Source: Gonocerus acuteangulatus (taxonomy: Eukaryota; Arthropoda; Insecta; Hemiptera; Coreidae). From it: DNA of 64,000 nt. The position numbers were made by a program, and so were the translations under genes. Below are positions 43,038 through 52,880 of the stretch, one piece after another; within the stretch, counting starts at the first letter, position 1; every line of letters begins with the position of its first letter. The DNA lies in NCBI GenBank assembly GCA_946811695.1, contig OX328127.1, positions 43,565,396 to 43,629,395 on the forward strand, written 5' to 3'. The notes beneath the pieces were generated by a model. The model was not told where the DNA came from. It searched no databases and worked only from the letters and a program-made list of their open reading frames with translations.

Positions 43038-44179
43038 CTTGCCCGTTCAAGCTTGTTTGTTTCTAGACCGATTTCGGACCGACCACGCAAAATGGCGCCA
43101 AAGGACGTATTGTGTTTCAAAAAGGTGTACAGTCTGTACATTGTAACCGATTGCAATGAATCTTTTTTAAAATGAAAGATAATAAAATTTAGAACAACTT
43201 TTTCAATTGAAATTTTTGTTTTTTGTTTCACCTGTTTATTTAATTATGTCGAAAGATGTTTATAATCAACCAATGTTTATAACCTTCCAATGCTTATAAC
43301 CTTCTAGCTACCTTTCTTATTAATAATTTTAAAATATGAATACTAATGCTTCTCTTATCGTAGTGAAACAGTTAAAAATTAACTGTTACACTAAGATTTA
43401 TTTTTTCGGGACTGATATACTTCCAGAAGATTGATTGACCTGTCAGCTCCTCCTTTATACCTCTAATATTCAACATAATCGAAGGTTTCTATGCTTATTA
43501 GGTCGTATTTCTTAAATTAATCACTCATTTTCCTGATAGTCATTTTTCCTACTGTTTCTTTTATTTCTCACAGTTTGCTGTCCATCGTCATTTCCAAGAT
43601 CTCTGCCAATTTTCCATTACAGCCTTTTTTTTGCATTTGATTGCATGTTTTAGTATATACTAATTAATATGTTCTGGTCATTTTGTCATGTCGCAATTTT
43701 GTAGACTTTTGTATTTTGTTTAATTTCCTCGTTTACTGGGAGTTGTTATCCGTTTATTTTACCGGTAAATCTGTTCTATTTGTATCTTCAATGAGTTTAA
43801 GAAATCTGTTCCAATATTTGCTTGTTAATTTTAGCTACAAACATTTAAAGAGAATATTTATATTAGTTTTTTATTGATTCAAAGCCAGCCACTACTTGGT
43901 GAACTAATTTTTTTATTATTAGTACTAATACTAATGGCCATGAGGTTGAGGAATTGATGAATAGATGCTTGGTTGAGAATCCCAGCAGATACCCCGGTGC
44001 AAATTCCAGGCATATTCGATAACAGCTCTCCATATCACTTTTCACGTCTCATGGCGTTACCCTTTTACCATTATACGAACAATTCGAAACACTGTCACTG
44101 TAAGTCTTCTTTATTGGAATAGAAATGCTTTAGGAATACATATTTTTTTTCCCTTACGATGGTTCAATTTCATTTAGTA

Positions 44180-44417
44180 CTGTACAATCCCTTTTTTAGC
44201 GTTTTACTCCTTTTCGGAGTTTAGTCGAAATCGGACGAACGGAGTGGATTTGTATAAGGGACAAATATATACAGACAGACAGCTGGTAGATTTTTTTGAC
44301 CTAGCCTAGGAGATTTCTCTTATCAAGACCTACCATTATTCCAAGTTTGGTCAAAATCGGTCAAACGGTGTGGATTTGTATAAGGAACAAACCAACAGAC
44401 AAACAGACAGACACGTC

Positions 44418-44476
<59 letters not shown>

Positions 44477-44480
44477 TAGA
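44180..44480 (+). repeat. (TA)n-ending repeat with TCAAAATCGG / CAGACAGACA words
   Basis: Two tandem units share AGTCGAAATCGGACGAACGG / GGTCAAAATCGGTCAAACGG, then GTGGATTTGTATAAGG, then ACAGACAGACA. The second runs into a (TA)n tract (44420-44474). The TTTCGTCAAAATCGG element also occurs at about 40060 beside another (TA)n. Confidence 0.75.
44420..44474. repeat. (TA)n microsatellite
   Basis: About 27 TA units between the repeat at 44180 and the LINE starting at about 44480. Confidence 0.98.
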
Positions 44481-46242
44481 TATGTATTTTTTTGGTCCTC
44501 TGATACCTGGCTTGATCACTTTATCCTGGACTCTCCCAGTGCCCTTCCTTTCTTCTCATGATCTTATTCAAATAACTTTTGATTTACCTATCCCTACTAT
44601 CAATAGCAAATTCTTTACGTTTCATAACCTTAATTCTCTGTCCTTTGAACAATTAGAACCTGATTTAGAAAACTTTCCTTACGATTCCATTTATTCCTCT
44701 GACTCCATAGATGACATGGTTAACTCCTTAACAGGTGCTCACCTCCACTCCCTTTTAGATTTCCATGCTCCTCTTCAAACCCGCCGTCCTCCTGCTCCCT
44801 GGCTTACACCCGAGCTCAAATCATTAATAAAAAGAAGCAGCGAGAAGAAAATTTAGACGGTCCCCTCTTCCTCAAGATCACTCCTCCTACAAATACTTGC
44901 GTAACCTCACCCAATCCTCCATCCGTCCACCAATCCCTATCCAATGCTCCTGACTCTAAAACAAAATGGTCAATCCTTCGTAAACTTTCTCTTTGCAAAA
45001 CTAACCGTCCTTGCTCTATCTCATTATCCCTTGATGTTCTTAATGCTCACTTTGTATTTTCTCCCTCAGTCCTATCCAGTCCTCCTATACCTTCCACACT
45101 ACTTTTTAATTCCGACAACTTCTACTTCTCCTATATAACCCCAGAAGATCTTCTAACCGCGGTCCTTCAATCCCTAACCAACGACTACAGTCCAGACTGT
45201 TCCCGTTAAACTGATTAAGGCCCGCTTACCCGCAATCCTTCCTATCCTTCTCCACATATACAACTATTCCCTTCAAAACTCGACTTTTCCTTCTCAATGG
45301 AAAACAGCGTTGGTTCGCCCTCTTAACAAAATATCAAACCCCTGCTCTCCGAAGGATTTCCGTCCTATCTCCCTTTTATCCAATCTTTCCAAACCTTTAG
45401 AGCACCTGGTCCAATCTCAAGTATCCAACCACCTTGAACAAAATAATCTCCTTAACCCTCGCCAGTCTGGCTTCCGTCCGTCATACTCCACTCAATCAGC
45501 GCTCATAAAAATCACCCATGACATTCAAACTTCCATAGATAACCAACAACTCACTGTCCTAGTTCTAGATTTTTCAAAAGCATTTGATACCGTTGACCAT
45601 CAAATTTTCCTCACCAAACTCCAATCTCTTTCCTTTTCCAACCGTGCCATTAGCTAGTTTCAATCCTTTCTATCTAATCGATCCCCATACGTGGTCATCC
45701 CTGACAGCAATCCTTGTAGCCCTCTTCCTCTTTCCCGTGGTGTACCTCAGGGCTCCTCGTTATCCCCAGCTCTATTTTCTGTTTACATCAATGATCTTCC
45801 TCTTTCCATAGTTCATTCCAAGTTCCATCTTTACACAGACGATACCCAAATCTACCTATCCTTTAAGCCCTCTTCGCTACGAGATGCTGTAGACAATCTG
45901 CAAGTAGATCTTAATAACATCAATGCTTGGGCCGCAGCTAATAAGCTTTCCCTGAATCCAGACAAATCCAAAGCCATTGTTATAGGCTCCTAATCCCTCA
46001 TAAGTTCCACTTCCCCTTTTGCAGCCCTTTACCTCAACAGCATCCCTATAAAATATTGTAAATCAGTTAAAAATCTTGGAATCATATTTGATCAGAACCT
46101 TTCCTGGAAAAATCCTATTTCCCAAATTTCCCGTCGATCCTATATCTTGTCCGATATTTATCCTGAGACAGCTCAACCTCTCCCGCCATCTCCTGCCAAC
46201 AAAGACCCATCAACTTCTCGTAACCTTCCTATTATTCCCACA

Positions 46243-46260
46243 GTTTGACTATAGTCAAAC
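46243..46260. repeat. Perfect 18-bp palindrome beside the LINE inversion
   Basis: GTTTGACTATAGTCAAAC sits exactly at the start of the inverted duplication. GACTAT is LINE coding (expected Asp-Tyr before Gly-Cys), so the switch point lies here. Confidence 0.95.
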
Positions 46261-46266
46261 GAAGTC

Positions 46267-46410
46267 AAACAGTTCATGAGGCGTTTGAGTTTTGCCTTGA
46301 GATCGGCAGAAAGTCCACCGTACACCAAACAACCATAGCTATGGTTGTTTGGTGTACGGTGGACTTTCTGGCGATCTCGAGGCAAAACTCAAACGCCTCA
46401 TGAACTGTTT
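46267..46410. repeat. Loopless 72-bp palindrome inside LINE RT
   Basis: The centre is between 46338 and 46339 (AACCATAG|CTATGGTT). The right arm is in-frame LINE coding (YGCLVYGGLS ... KRLMNCF). The left arm is its inverted copy with two mismatches, so it encodes the same residues on the - strand. The inserted inverted piece breaks the RT frame. Confidence 0.96.
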
Positions 46411-46975
46411 CATTCGTTTTATCCTCGGGATCCCCAGAGACTCCCACATATCATATCACATTTCTACCAGGAGCTAAATTGGCTATTCCCTCTTTACCGT
46501 CGACAGTACTTCCTCGGTTCAGTCCTTTACCAAGTAATTCAATCCCGTAGACCTTCTTATATTTTTCAACTTCTTAAATTTATATCCTCTGTTCACTCCC
46601 GTAACACCCGATCTCGTACTTCCGATCTTTATATTCCTTCCCACCGAACAGCAATATTCGAAAAATCATTCGTCACCCGTGCCACCTCGCTATGGAATTC
46701 CTTGCCTCCGTTTGTCCGCCATTCTACCAACCTAGAAACCTTTAAATCCCGACTCTTCCACCACCTTCTATCCCTGCAAGTTTTACCCAACCCCTAGTCT
46801 ATATTGAAGCTGTACATTATATACTGATAGTATTTATAAGTTTTTAAGTTTATATATAAAATTCGCAATTATTTTGTAATTTCAAAAATATTCCTATGGG
46901 ACTTGTGTCCCGGAATAAGAATAAAACTTTTCATTTCATTTTACCACTGAGCCTAACTCGTCCCTCTACACACAC

Positions 46976-46977
<2 letters not shown>

Positions 46978-47036
<59 letters not shown>
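46978..47036. repeat. (TA)n microsatellite
   Basis: About 29 TA units 30 bp after the LINE 3' end. Confidence 0.98.
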
Positions 47037-47040
<4 letters not shown>

Positions 47041-47627
47041 CATACATACACAAAAGCAAACAGCTGATGTGTACCCCCTGCTACAGAATTTAGCCGCATA
47101 AATTTGAATCAAAATTATTTCAGCTTAATACTGTAACATATTTGGAAATTTGTTCATTATATGTGACCGAAATGTCTTGATTGAACAGATGGAATTTTCA
47201 AACATTTTGGAATTTAACTAATTGATTCCATAGACGAATGATCCAATAATAAGAGTTATATATATAGGGGAAGGTGTTGTACCTCTGACCGTCTTGTGCC
47301 TTTGACCACCGAGGCTGTGGCGGCATGTAGCAAAATTTTATAAATTTTGGTGTAATTAGTATTTAGCTCCTTCACTAGAGGGCTTGCGTAAGCTACTTTG
47401 GATTAATCAAGTCAAAGAGGATTCTTGCAAAAAATACTTATCCATTTCTATCATAAAAATGTAAGTTATTTATTGATGACGTTTTGCCTCATAATATTTT
47501 TTGGCAAAGTAGCTATTACAATAAGAAACATGGACTAGCTTCTGAAATTGATTTATCATAACCCTAGAATTTTTAGCGTGCATTTTAATTTACACCGCCA
47601 GGGTGTTGTACCTCTGACCACGACTAG

Positions 47628-47662
47628 GTGTTGTACCTTTGACCAGGTCAAAGGTACAACAC
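47628..47662. repeat. Head-to-head 17-bp transposase-site pair
   Basis: GTGTTGTACCTTTGACC and its exact complement are separated by one base, making a 17-bp stem. It is internal to the pogo-like element. Confidence 0.95.
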
Positions 47663-47859
47663 ACTTGAGTAATTTTTACATTATTCAACTTTCATGTTCT
47701 TCTGCTACAATTTTTTTAAATAAATTAATATTTGTTTCTTCAATTGTTCAATGAATTTAAAAAATAATAAATTAAATATGTTCAAACTGACTTCATTAAT
47801 CCTCAGTGTAGCAGTTCGAACCTATCGCCCCTTATCGTTCCACCTAATGTTGTAAGACT

Positions 47860-48390
47860 TCATCGGGAAGCGGAGACAAGGAAAATGTCAAATAGGGGCT
47901 GGCCTAAAGGTAAACCTCGTATCTGACAGATATTCCTGAAAAGCTAATTATTGAAGGTGAAAAAAAACGAAAGCACCACCCTAAACGTAAGACACCACAT
48001 ACAAATAAACCCCTTCCTAAAAAAGTGGTAAATAAAAAGAAAATTATTCTAATGACAGTTCAGATTCTGATACTGACACGGACATTTCTTCAGGAGAAAG
48101 TGACGTTGATCTGTCCGGTGTCGTGAGTTAAGTAACCAGCAACAATTTGAAAAATATGATTTGGAAAAAGGAAATTACATACTTGTTAAAAATAAAAGTA
48201 AAAAGTTTATTACATATTTAGTCGCAGAGATCTGCGGTATTAAATGTCCAATGTTTGAGATCCAATAATTGAAAAAACAAACTTTAAGTGACAAGTTTAC
48301 GAGAGAAGATGAAAATTTGTATGATATTGATGTTGAAGACATTGGGGCTTAACTTCCATACCCTACTATTGCTAGAGGATCTGCTTGACA
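47860..48390 (+). pseudogene. Pogo-like transposase C-terminal remnant
   Basis: Across changing frames the + strand reads RGWPKGKPRI, IPEKLIIEGEKKRKHHPKRK, SDSDTDTDISSGESDVDLSG, YILVKNKSKKFITYLVAEIC and LKKQTLSDKFTREDENLYDI. The RxRPKGKxRIxTDxPEK basic stretch, Ser/Asp-rich spacer and following small domain are familiar from tigger/pogo transposon-derived proteins. Stops and frameshifts, and absence of the DDE core, mark it as dead. The assignment is from pattern memory. Confidence 0.6.
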
Positions 48391-48522
48391 GTTAAACCGT
48401 TTATCGATTTGACTAGATTTTTCAGCATATTAAGCATAACATAATATGAATAATAGGTTTTTATTGTGCTTACATCCATGTCCTGTATTTATTAAACTTA
48501 CAAAAGATTCATTTGAACAAGA

Positions 48523-48608
48523 GAATTATACCATTCTCTTGTTCAAATGAATCTGATAATGTGGATCCACATTATCAGATTCATTTGAACAAGAGAATGG
48601 TATAATTC
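48523..48608. repeat. Loopless 43-bp perfect palindrome at LINE 5' junction
   Basis: The centre GGATCC is at 48563-48568 (axis 48565/48566). The right arm is LINE RT coding (STLSDSFEQENGI), and the left arm is its exact inverted copy. Part of the right arm (AGATTCATTTGAACAAGAG) appears a third time, in direct orientation, at about 48506-48524. Confidence 0.97.
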
Positions 48609-50400
48609 AAGGAGGAGTTTCAAGCGCAAAACTATTCTGTCTAGCATTAAATAACATCACAAAGCAAATTAATTACCCCGTAAAAATAATGCTTTATGCA
48701 GACGACATTTTAGTTTTCTGTGAAGGAAAGAGTATAGACACACTACATACTCTCCTCCAAGAAAGTCTATACCGCATAAATAACTGGCTAACGTCACACG
48801 GCTTCAAAATTTCAATTAATAAATCTAAAAGTATTGTTTTCAGTCCTAGAAGACCAAATTTTACTCCACCATTCAAAATAGATAACCGAGAAATAATGGA
48901 ATCAGATACAATAAAATACCTGGGTCTAACATTTGACCGGACTTTATCATGGGTTCCCCACGTAAGATCCTTAAAGACTGAGTGCAAAAGATCTCTGAAC
49001 GTATTAAAAGTTTTGTGTAATACTTCTTGGGGAGCTGACAGAACAAGCATGCTCATGCTGTACAGGAGCTTGATAAGATCCAAGCTAGATTATGGTTGCA
49101 CAGTGTATGGATCAGCTAGTCCAAGGACCCTTCAGATCCTCGATCCGATCCATCATTCTGGGTTGCGACTAGCGACGGGAGCCTTCCGATCAAGTCCAGC
49201 TCCAAGCGTTCTTGTAGAGGCCGGCGAACCACCGCTAAACCATAGAAGATTACAGCTTACCATTTCCTATTATTTCAGAATCAAAGGCCGGCTAACACAC
49301 CCTTTGAATGATTACTTCTCCAGCATAAACTGGATTCAGCATTATTCTGATCTTTATGATAACAATACTTCAAAAGTACCGTTCCCTGCCAGAGCCAACG
49401 TTTTCTTAAACAGGAATCATTTAAATAATATTAAACTACTGCCCATAACCTTATCAAATCATCCACCATGGCTATTACATCCTCCACACGTTAATATCAG
49501 CCTTACAAAATATTTAAAAAAAGAAACCCCGCCTTTAATCTATGAAAATGAATTCTATAAAATTAAAAGTCAAACAGTACCTAGTAACTTTGTCTTCACT
49601 GATGGATCAAAAACAGTGGAAGGAGTAGGATCGGCTATACTGTCGGAACAAAGAATATACAAATTTTCACTCCCTTCTATTAGTTCAAGCTTTACAGCTG
49701 AATTACTAGCTATAAAAAAGGCTCTAAATTTTATTATCCCAACCACTCAACAAATCGTAATTTGTACAGATTCTTTATCATCAATTCTAGCAATCTGCAA
49801 TCTCTACCCAGACAACTCACTGGTCATAGATATACAAAACAAAATAAATGAGTTCAGAATAAATAACATAAAAACTCTGTTTATATGGATTCCTGGGCAT
49901 TGTGGAATAATTGAAAACATAAAAGTTGACAAAGCAGCAAAAGAAGCAACAAAAGAAGGACAAGTTTGCTGTCAAGTTCCTGTAAACGATGTATTAGCAG
50001 CCGTGAAACTACCACTAAAAGATAAATGGTTCCAAGAATGGAATAGGATGGAGTTAGGGGAAAAGCTCCGTGAAATAAAAGAAGACGTAGATGCATGGAG
50101 TAGCAGCATACGCGACAGAAGACGAGAGGAAGTGATATTGACCAGGCTACGAATAGGACACTCAAGACTGACGCATAGCTATCTTATGGCAAAGGAGCCA
50201 CCAACGATATGTCAGTACTGCGGCGTACATCTAACCGTAAAACATATCCTCACCGAATGCAGGGGCTACATAAAAGAAAGAGAACAGTTAGATTTGCCCA
50301 CTGACCTAAGGGAACTTCTGGCAAATAACTCGAATCACTTAACTAAATTATTTGTTTTCCTAGAAAGAACTAAGTTAATCCGACATATTTAATTTATAAA
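48566..50400 (+). mobile_element. I-like LINE, 5'-truncated, nested in the pogo element
   Basis: RT coding begins at the palindrome centre and is open through 50392. Upstream RT, endonuclease and ORF1 are absent. After the stop come TTTAATTTATAAATATTTG, then TGTATGTATGTATG and a long (TA)n, the likely 3' tail. RNase H downstream of RT is typical of the I group (I, R1, LOA-like); the exact clade is not resolved. Confidence 0.88.
48689..50392 (+). CDS. LINE RT (3' half), RNase H and zinc knuckle, 567 codons, intact
   Basis: The longest ORF of the window. The first Met at 48689 is only the first ATG; the frame is open upstream to 48566 (NGIIQGGVSSA, motif B). LYADD at residues 2-6 is RT motif C, then KSKSIVFS and IKYLGLTFD (motifs D/E). 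LDYGCTVYGSAS lies in the thumb. RNase H has D305 (FTDGS), E338 (TAELLAI), D361 (CTDS) and D414 (VDKAAK), plus WIPGHCG. It ends with a C508-C511-H519-C524 knuckle. Lacking the RT N-terminus and endonuclease, it cannot retrotranspose itself. The absence of any stop over 1.8 kb suggests a young insertion. Not a host gene. Confidence 0.93.
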   Translation: MLYADDILVFCEGKSIDTLHTLLQESLYRINNWLTSHGFKISINKSKSIVFSPRRPNFTPPFKIDNREIMESDTIKYLGLTFDRTLSWVPHVRSLKTECKRSLNVLKVLCNTSWGADRTSMLMLYRSLIRSKLDYGCTVYGSASPRTLQILDPIHHSGLRLATGAFRSSPAPSVLVEAGEPPLNHRRLQLTISYYFRIKGRLTHPLNDYFSSINWIQHYSDLYDNNTSKVPFPARANVFLNRNHLNNIKLLPITLSNHPPWLLHPPHVNISLTKYLKKETPPLIYENEFYKIKSQTVPSNFVFTDGSKTVEGVGSAILSEQRIYKFSLPSISSSFTAELLAIKKALNFIIPTTQQIVICTDSLSSILAICNLYPDNSLVIDIQNKINEFRINNIKTLFIWIPGHCGIIENIKVDKAAKEATKEGQVCCQVPVNDVLAAVKLPLKDKWFQEWNRMELGEKLREIKEDVDAWSSSIRDRRREEVILTRLRIGHSRLTHSYLMAKEPPTICQYCGVHLTVKHILTECRGYIKEREQLDLPTDLRELLANNSNHLTKLFVFLERTKLIRHI

Positions 50401-50418
50401 TATTTGTGTGTATGTATG

Positions 50419-50423
<5 letters not shown>

Positions 50424-50497
<74 letters not shown>
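50424..50497. repeat. (TA)n tract at LINE 3' end
   Basis: About 37 TA units preceded by TATGTATGTATGTG. It lies 25 bp after the LINE stop codon and is probably the expanded 3' tail of the insertion. Confidence 0.97.
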
Positions 50498-50500
<3 letters not shown>

Positions 50501-50996
50501 TCAATCTCCTCCTATCTATCTTCAATCTATATCGATCTTCTCAATCCATCTTCAAGTAGCACTTTTGGTCAATATCACTTTCTTTCCTCAATAAACTTAT
50601 CATATCAACATATATCAATAGCCATATTGAAATTATATGCCAATTGACATATACAAGATCAAACGAGTCTTCTAACTGAGACATCCATGACCCATGTGGT
50701 TGACATATGTCTAAAAACACATATTAAAAAAAAAACAAAAAAACTTACAATTAATTATAATATTACTCAATACAATTTTCTTTCTGCACTGCTGTGTTGT
50801 TTTTAGGTGGTCAGAGGTACAACACCCCATGGTCAAAGGTAAAATATTAAATGTAAAGTTATAACCTTGAAAGAATTAAGTATGATAAACAATAGAATAC
50901 TAATTACAATGAAATAAAAGAAATTTATTTAGCCTTAATATTCAAGCTAAAAAAAATTCAATTGTGCAAAGTGGTCAAAGGTACAACACCTTCCCC

Positions 50997-51017
50997 TATA
51001 TATATATATATATATAT
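50997..51017. repeat. Short (TA)n at the right end of the pogo element
   Basis: About 10 TA units flanking the element; a TATATA stretch also flanks its left end, consistent with insertion into a TA tract. Confidence 0.9.
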
Positions 51018-51149
51018 GTACACAATACGACAGTAGAGTTTTTTTTTGTTGTTTTTTTTACGAAGGCAAATAATGAGGGTAATTAATGTTTTTTTTTTAA
51101 TGTAATAGATATATTATATACATGTTTGAAATTCATTCAATCTAAGATG

Positions 51150-51370
51150 TTGACATTTTGGTTACGTTTGTAGTTAAGGAAGTCTTAGGGGAAAATATTT
51201 TATTAACAGACATGAAAACTTTTGGGATATTCGTATATTTTCCTTAATATCTCAAAAACGGTTGAAAAATCGTGGTAAGTGGAAGGTGGATACGTATTCG
51301 AAAGCTTACTTAATTCTCTACAAAGATCATTCTAGATGGCGCGTTTTCACTCGGAGAAATAAGAGCTTAA
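51150..51370. repeat. Dispersed repeat family F, copy 2
   Basis: Inverted relative to 39500-39740: TAGTTAAGGAAGTCTTAGG, GGATATTCGTATATTTTCC, CGTGGTAAGTGGAAGGTGG and CGAAAGCTTACTTAAT. The left neighbour TTTTGGTTACGTTTG also occurs at about 26914. Confidence 0.6.
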
Positions 51371-52326
51371 AACCTCGAAAGTGTTAATTTTGTTCTTTTG
51401 ATCGGGGTTTTGTCTCTTTTGTTGGTCTGTTCACCTCAATTTTTTAATTGTTCTTTATTTTAAAGTGATTTAACAGTAAACTGTGTATTTTAGTTCAGGT
51501 AAGAAAAGGAGAAACGTATTGGTCATAGCGTTTTCCTTGAGCGAACGTCGAAAAACAGGATAGTGTAATTTGCTTAGGATACTGTCAGTTTCCTGTTGTG
51601 GCGTCTAAGATTATTCTATTTGTCACGAATGATCAAAACTTATGACTAACTCGGTCTATTCCTTTACTAATGGAACCAGGGATGTAAACGAAAACGCGTT
51701 AAGATGACGGAGTTCCTTTTTTAAATTAGTTTTTTTCTGGAGTGTTGTGTATTCGTTTTTGTTTATTGGTCTTGATGAATAATGGGACAAGTAAAAAGAG
51801 GACAAATCACAATCATAACTCAGAAACCAGATAATGGTCAACGCTTTTGGTGGTAGCCATAACAACCTATGCTCGAAGTTTGCCAGCTTAATACAATTTG
51901 CACTCATTACGGAGTAAACTCCACCTTCTAATGAACGTTTTAAAAAAACAACAAAAAACAAATTGGACACAGAGCAAATGGAAAATTTCAAATCTTAATG
52001 CTTTCAAGGATTAAGGTCTAAAAATTCCTAATCAACCATTAGAAAATTAAAGGATTGTAAAAAACAACAAGTGTTTCTAACATTTTGACGCACCAAAATA
52101 AAGAAATTATCAGTTATTTATTTATCCCTTGATATAGAGCAGAAGTAAACTATAAATTACATTTTTTTTACAATTATATACATTTGAAATAACTTGTAAA
52201 ACAAAGTTTGAACCACAATTTTTAAAAAATATATTCAGTTTTTGAAATTTCAAGGGTGTGTCTAACATTTTGACACTGAGAGTACTTTACAACAATTCAT
52301 AATAATATAGGCTATGCCTATTTTAT

Positions 52327-52520
52327 TTTCAGGCCCGGTGGCCGTGAATGCTCAGGCGTGTGCCCTCCATAGCTCTAGTTGTGGGTACGAATCCCACTAG
52401 GGATGACAGCCTTTCTTTCTAAAACAGAGAAAGCATCAGCCATACGTTGTCTACGAAACGGTGGTAGCCTGTAAAAATCCCTCCCACAAATCTGTTTTTT
52501 TTTTTTTTTTTTTAATAAAA
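52327..52520 (+). mobile_element. SINE B copy 3 (full length)
   Basis: The head is GGCCCGGTGGCCGTGAATGC, with GTGGGTACGAATCCCACTAG as B-box region. The body is AAAACAGAGAAAGCATCAGC and CGGTGGTAGCCTGTAAAAAT, and the end is CCCACAAATCTG followed by 19 T. The tail is poly(T) on the SINE strand. Confidence 0.85.
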
Positions 52521-52559
52521 GGACGTTTTTTTAATAAATAAGTATTTTATTTTTTCACC

Positions 52560-52880
52560 ATCTGGCGATAAAACAACTTAGTTTTTCTTCTTATCTGGTC
52601 ATCTTTTCTTTTTTACATACTCTCGTATACATTAAGTTCATTAATGTACTGGCTACCATCGGAATAAGTGTGTACTGCAGTAGGTTACAGGTAGGTCTAT
52701 CCTGTCTTGACATAATGTAGGGAAAAATTCATCGCCAATCCTCAGCCTGCATAAAATAATTTCTTCTGGAAAATTAAAGAAGTACAAAAGAAGTGCATTG
52801 AAGAATGTTTGCGTTGTTCGATTAAAATGATTCTGGCACATTGACAGTCTTGTTTTTCCCCCCTTACAATTATGAGACAA
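52560..52880 (-). repeat. Decayed I-like LINE C-terminal fragment
   Basis: On + the words CATCGCCAATCCTCAGCCTG and CATAAAATAATTTCTTCTGG parallel CCGATCCTCAATCTTGC and AAGTACAACTTCTTCACGAC of the 24442-25032 copy. GTACTGGCTACCATCGG matches its distal part. The frames (52653-52993) are broken. Confidence 0.55.

Larger units (their letters stand above)
44482..46797 (+). pseudogene. Broken LINE ORF2: RT and C-terminal domain
   Basis: Pieces in order: 44482-44856 (linker, ending HAPLQTRRPPAPWLTPELKS); 45310-45657 (PLNKISNPCSPKDFRPISLL, LDFSKAFDTVDH, motif A); 45691-45993 (SRGVPQGSSLSPALFS, motif B; LYTDDTQIYLS, where YTDD replaces the usual YADD; LNPDKSKAIVIGS); and 46345-46797 (LNWLFPLYRRQ, TRATSLWNSLPPFVR, LETFKSRLFHHLL). 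Catalytic aspartates of motifs A and C are present. The LWNSLPxxVR ending is typical of CR1/L2/Rex-type LINEs. Endonuclease is lost with the 5' end. Confidence 0.92.
44480..46950 (+). mobile_element. CR1/L2-like non-LTR retrotransposon, 5'-truncated
   Basis: It begins inside the region linking endonuclease to RT and continues through RT, thumb, C-terminal domain, stop and 3' UTR to TCCCGGAATAAGAATAAAAC plus a short CATTTC/CATT tail. A 3' end copy at 36541-36825 fixes the 3' boundary. It is interrupted by frameshifts, a stop at about 45655 and an inverted duplication at 46267-46410. The short-repeat tail without poly(A) fits the CR1/L2 group; the clade is tentative. Confidence 0.88.
47265..50998. 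mobile_element. Pogo-like DNA transposon with nested LINE
   Basis: Inverted ends GGGGAAGGTGTTGTACCTCT (47267) and GGTACAACACCTTCCCC (50980-50996), both flanked by TATA, fit a TA-targeting pogo/Tc1 element. A 17-bp motif GTGTTGTACCTxTGACC occurs at 47274, 47603 and 47628 (+) and at 47646, 50809 and 50973 (-), with weaker copies at 47291 and 50831. These look like transposase sites. Transposase C-terminal remains lie at 47860-48390. An I-like LINE has inserted into it (about 48523-50400). Confidence 0.85.

Noticed and set aside
48694..49083. 129-codon frame antisense to the LINE ORF, and another at 49881-50165
   Set aside because: Both are shadows of the RT/RNase H coding frame and show no domain.
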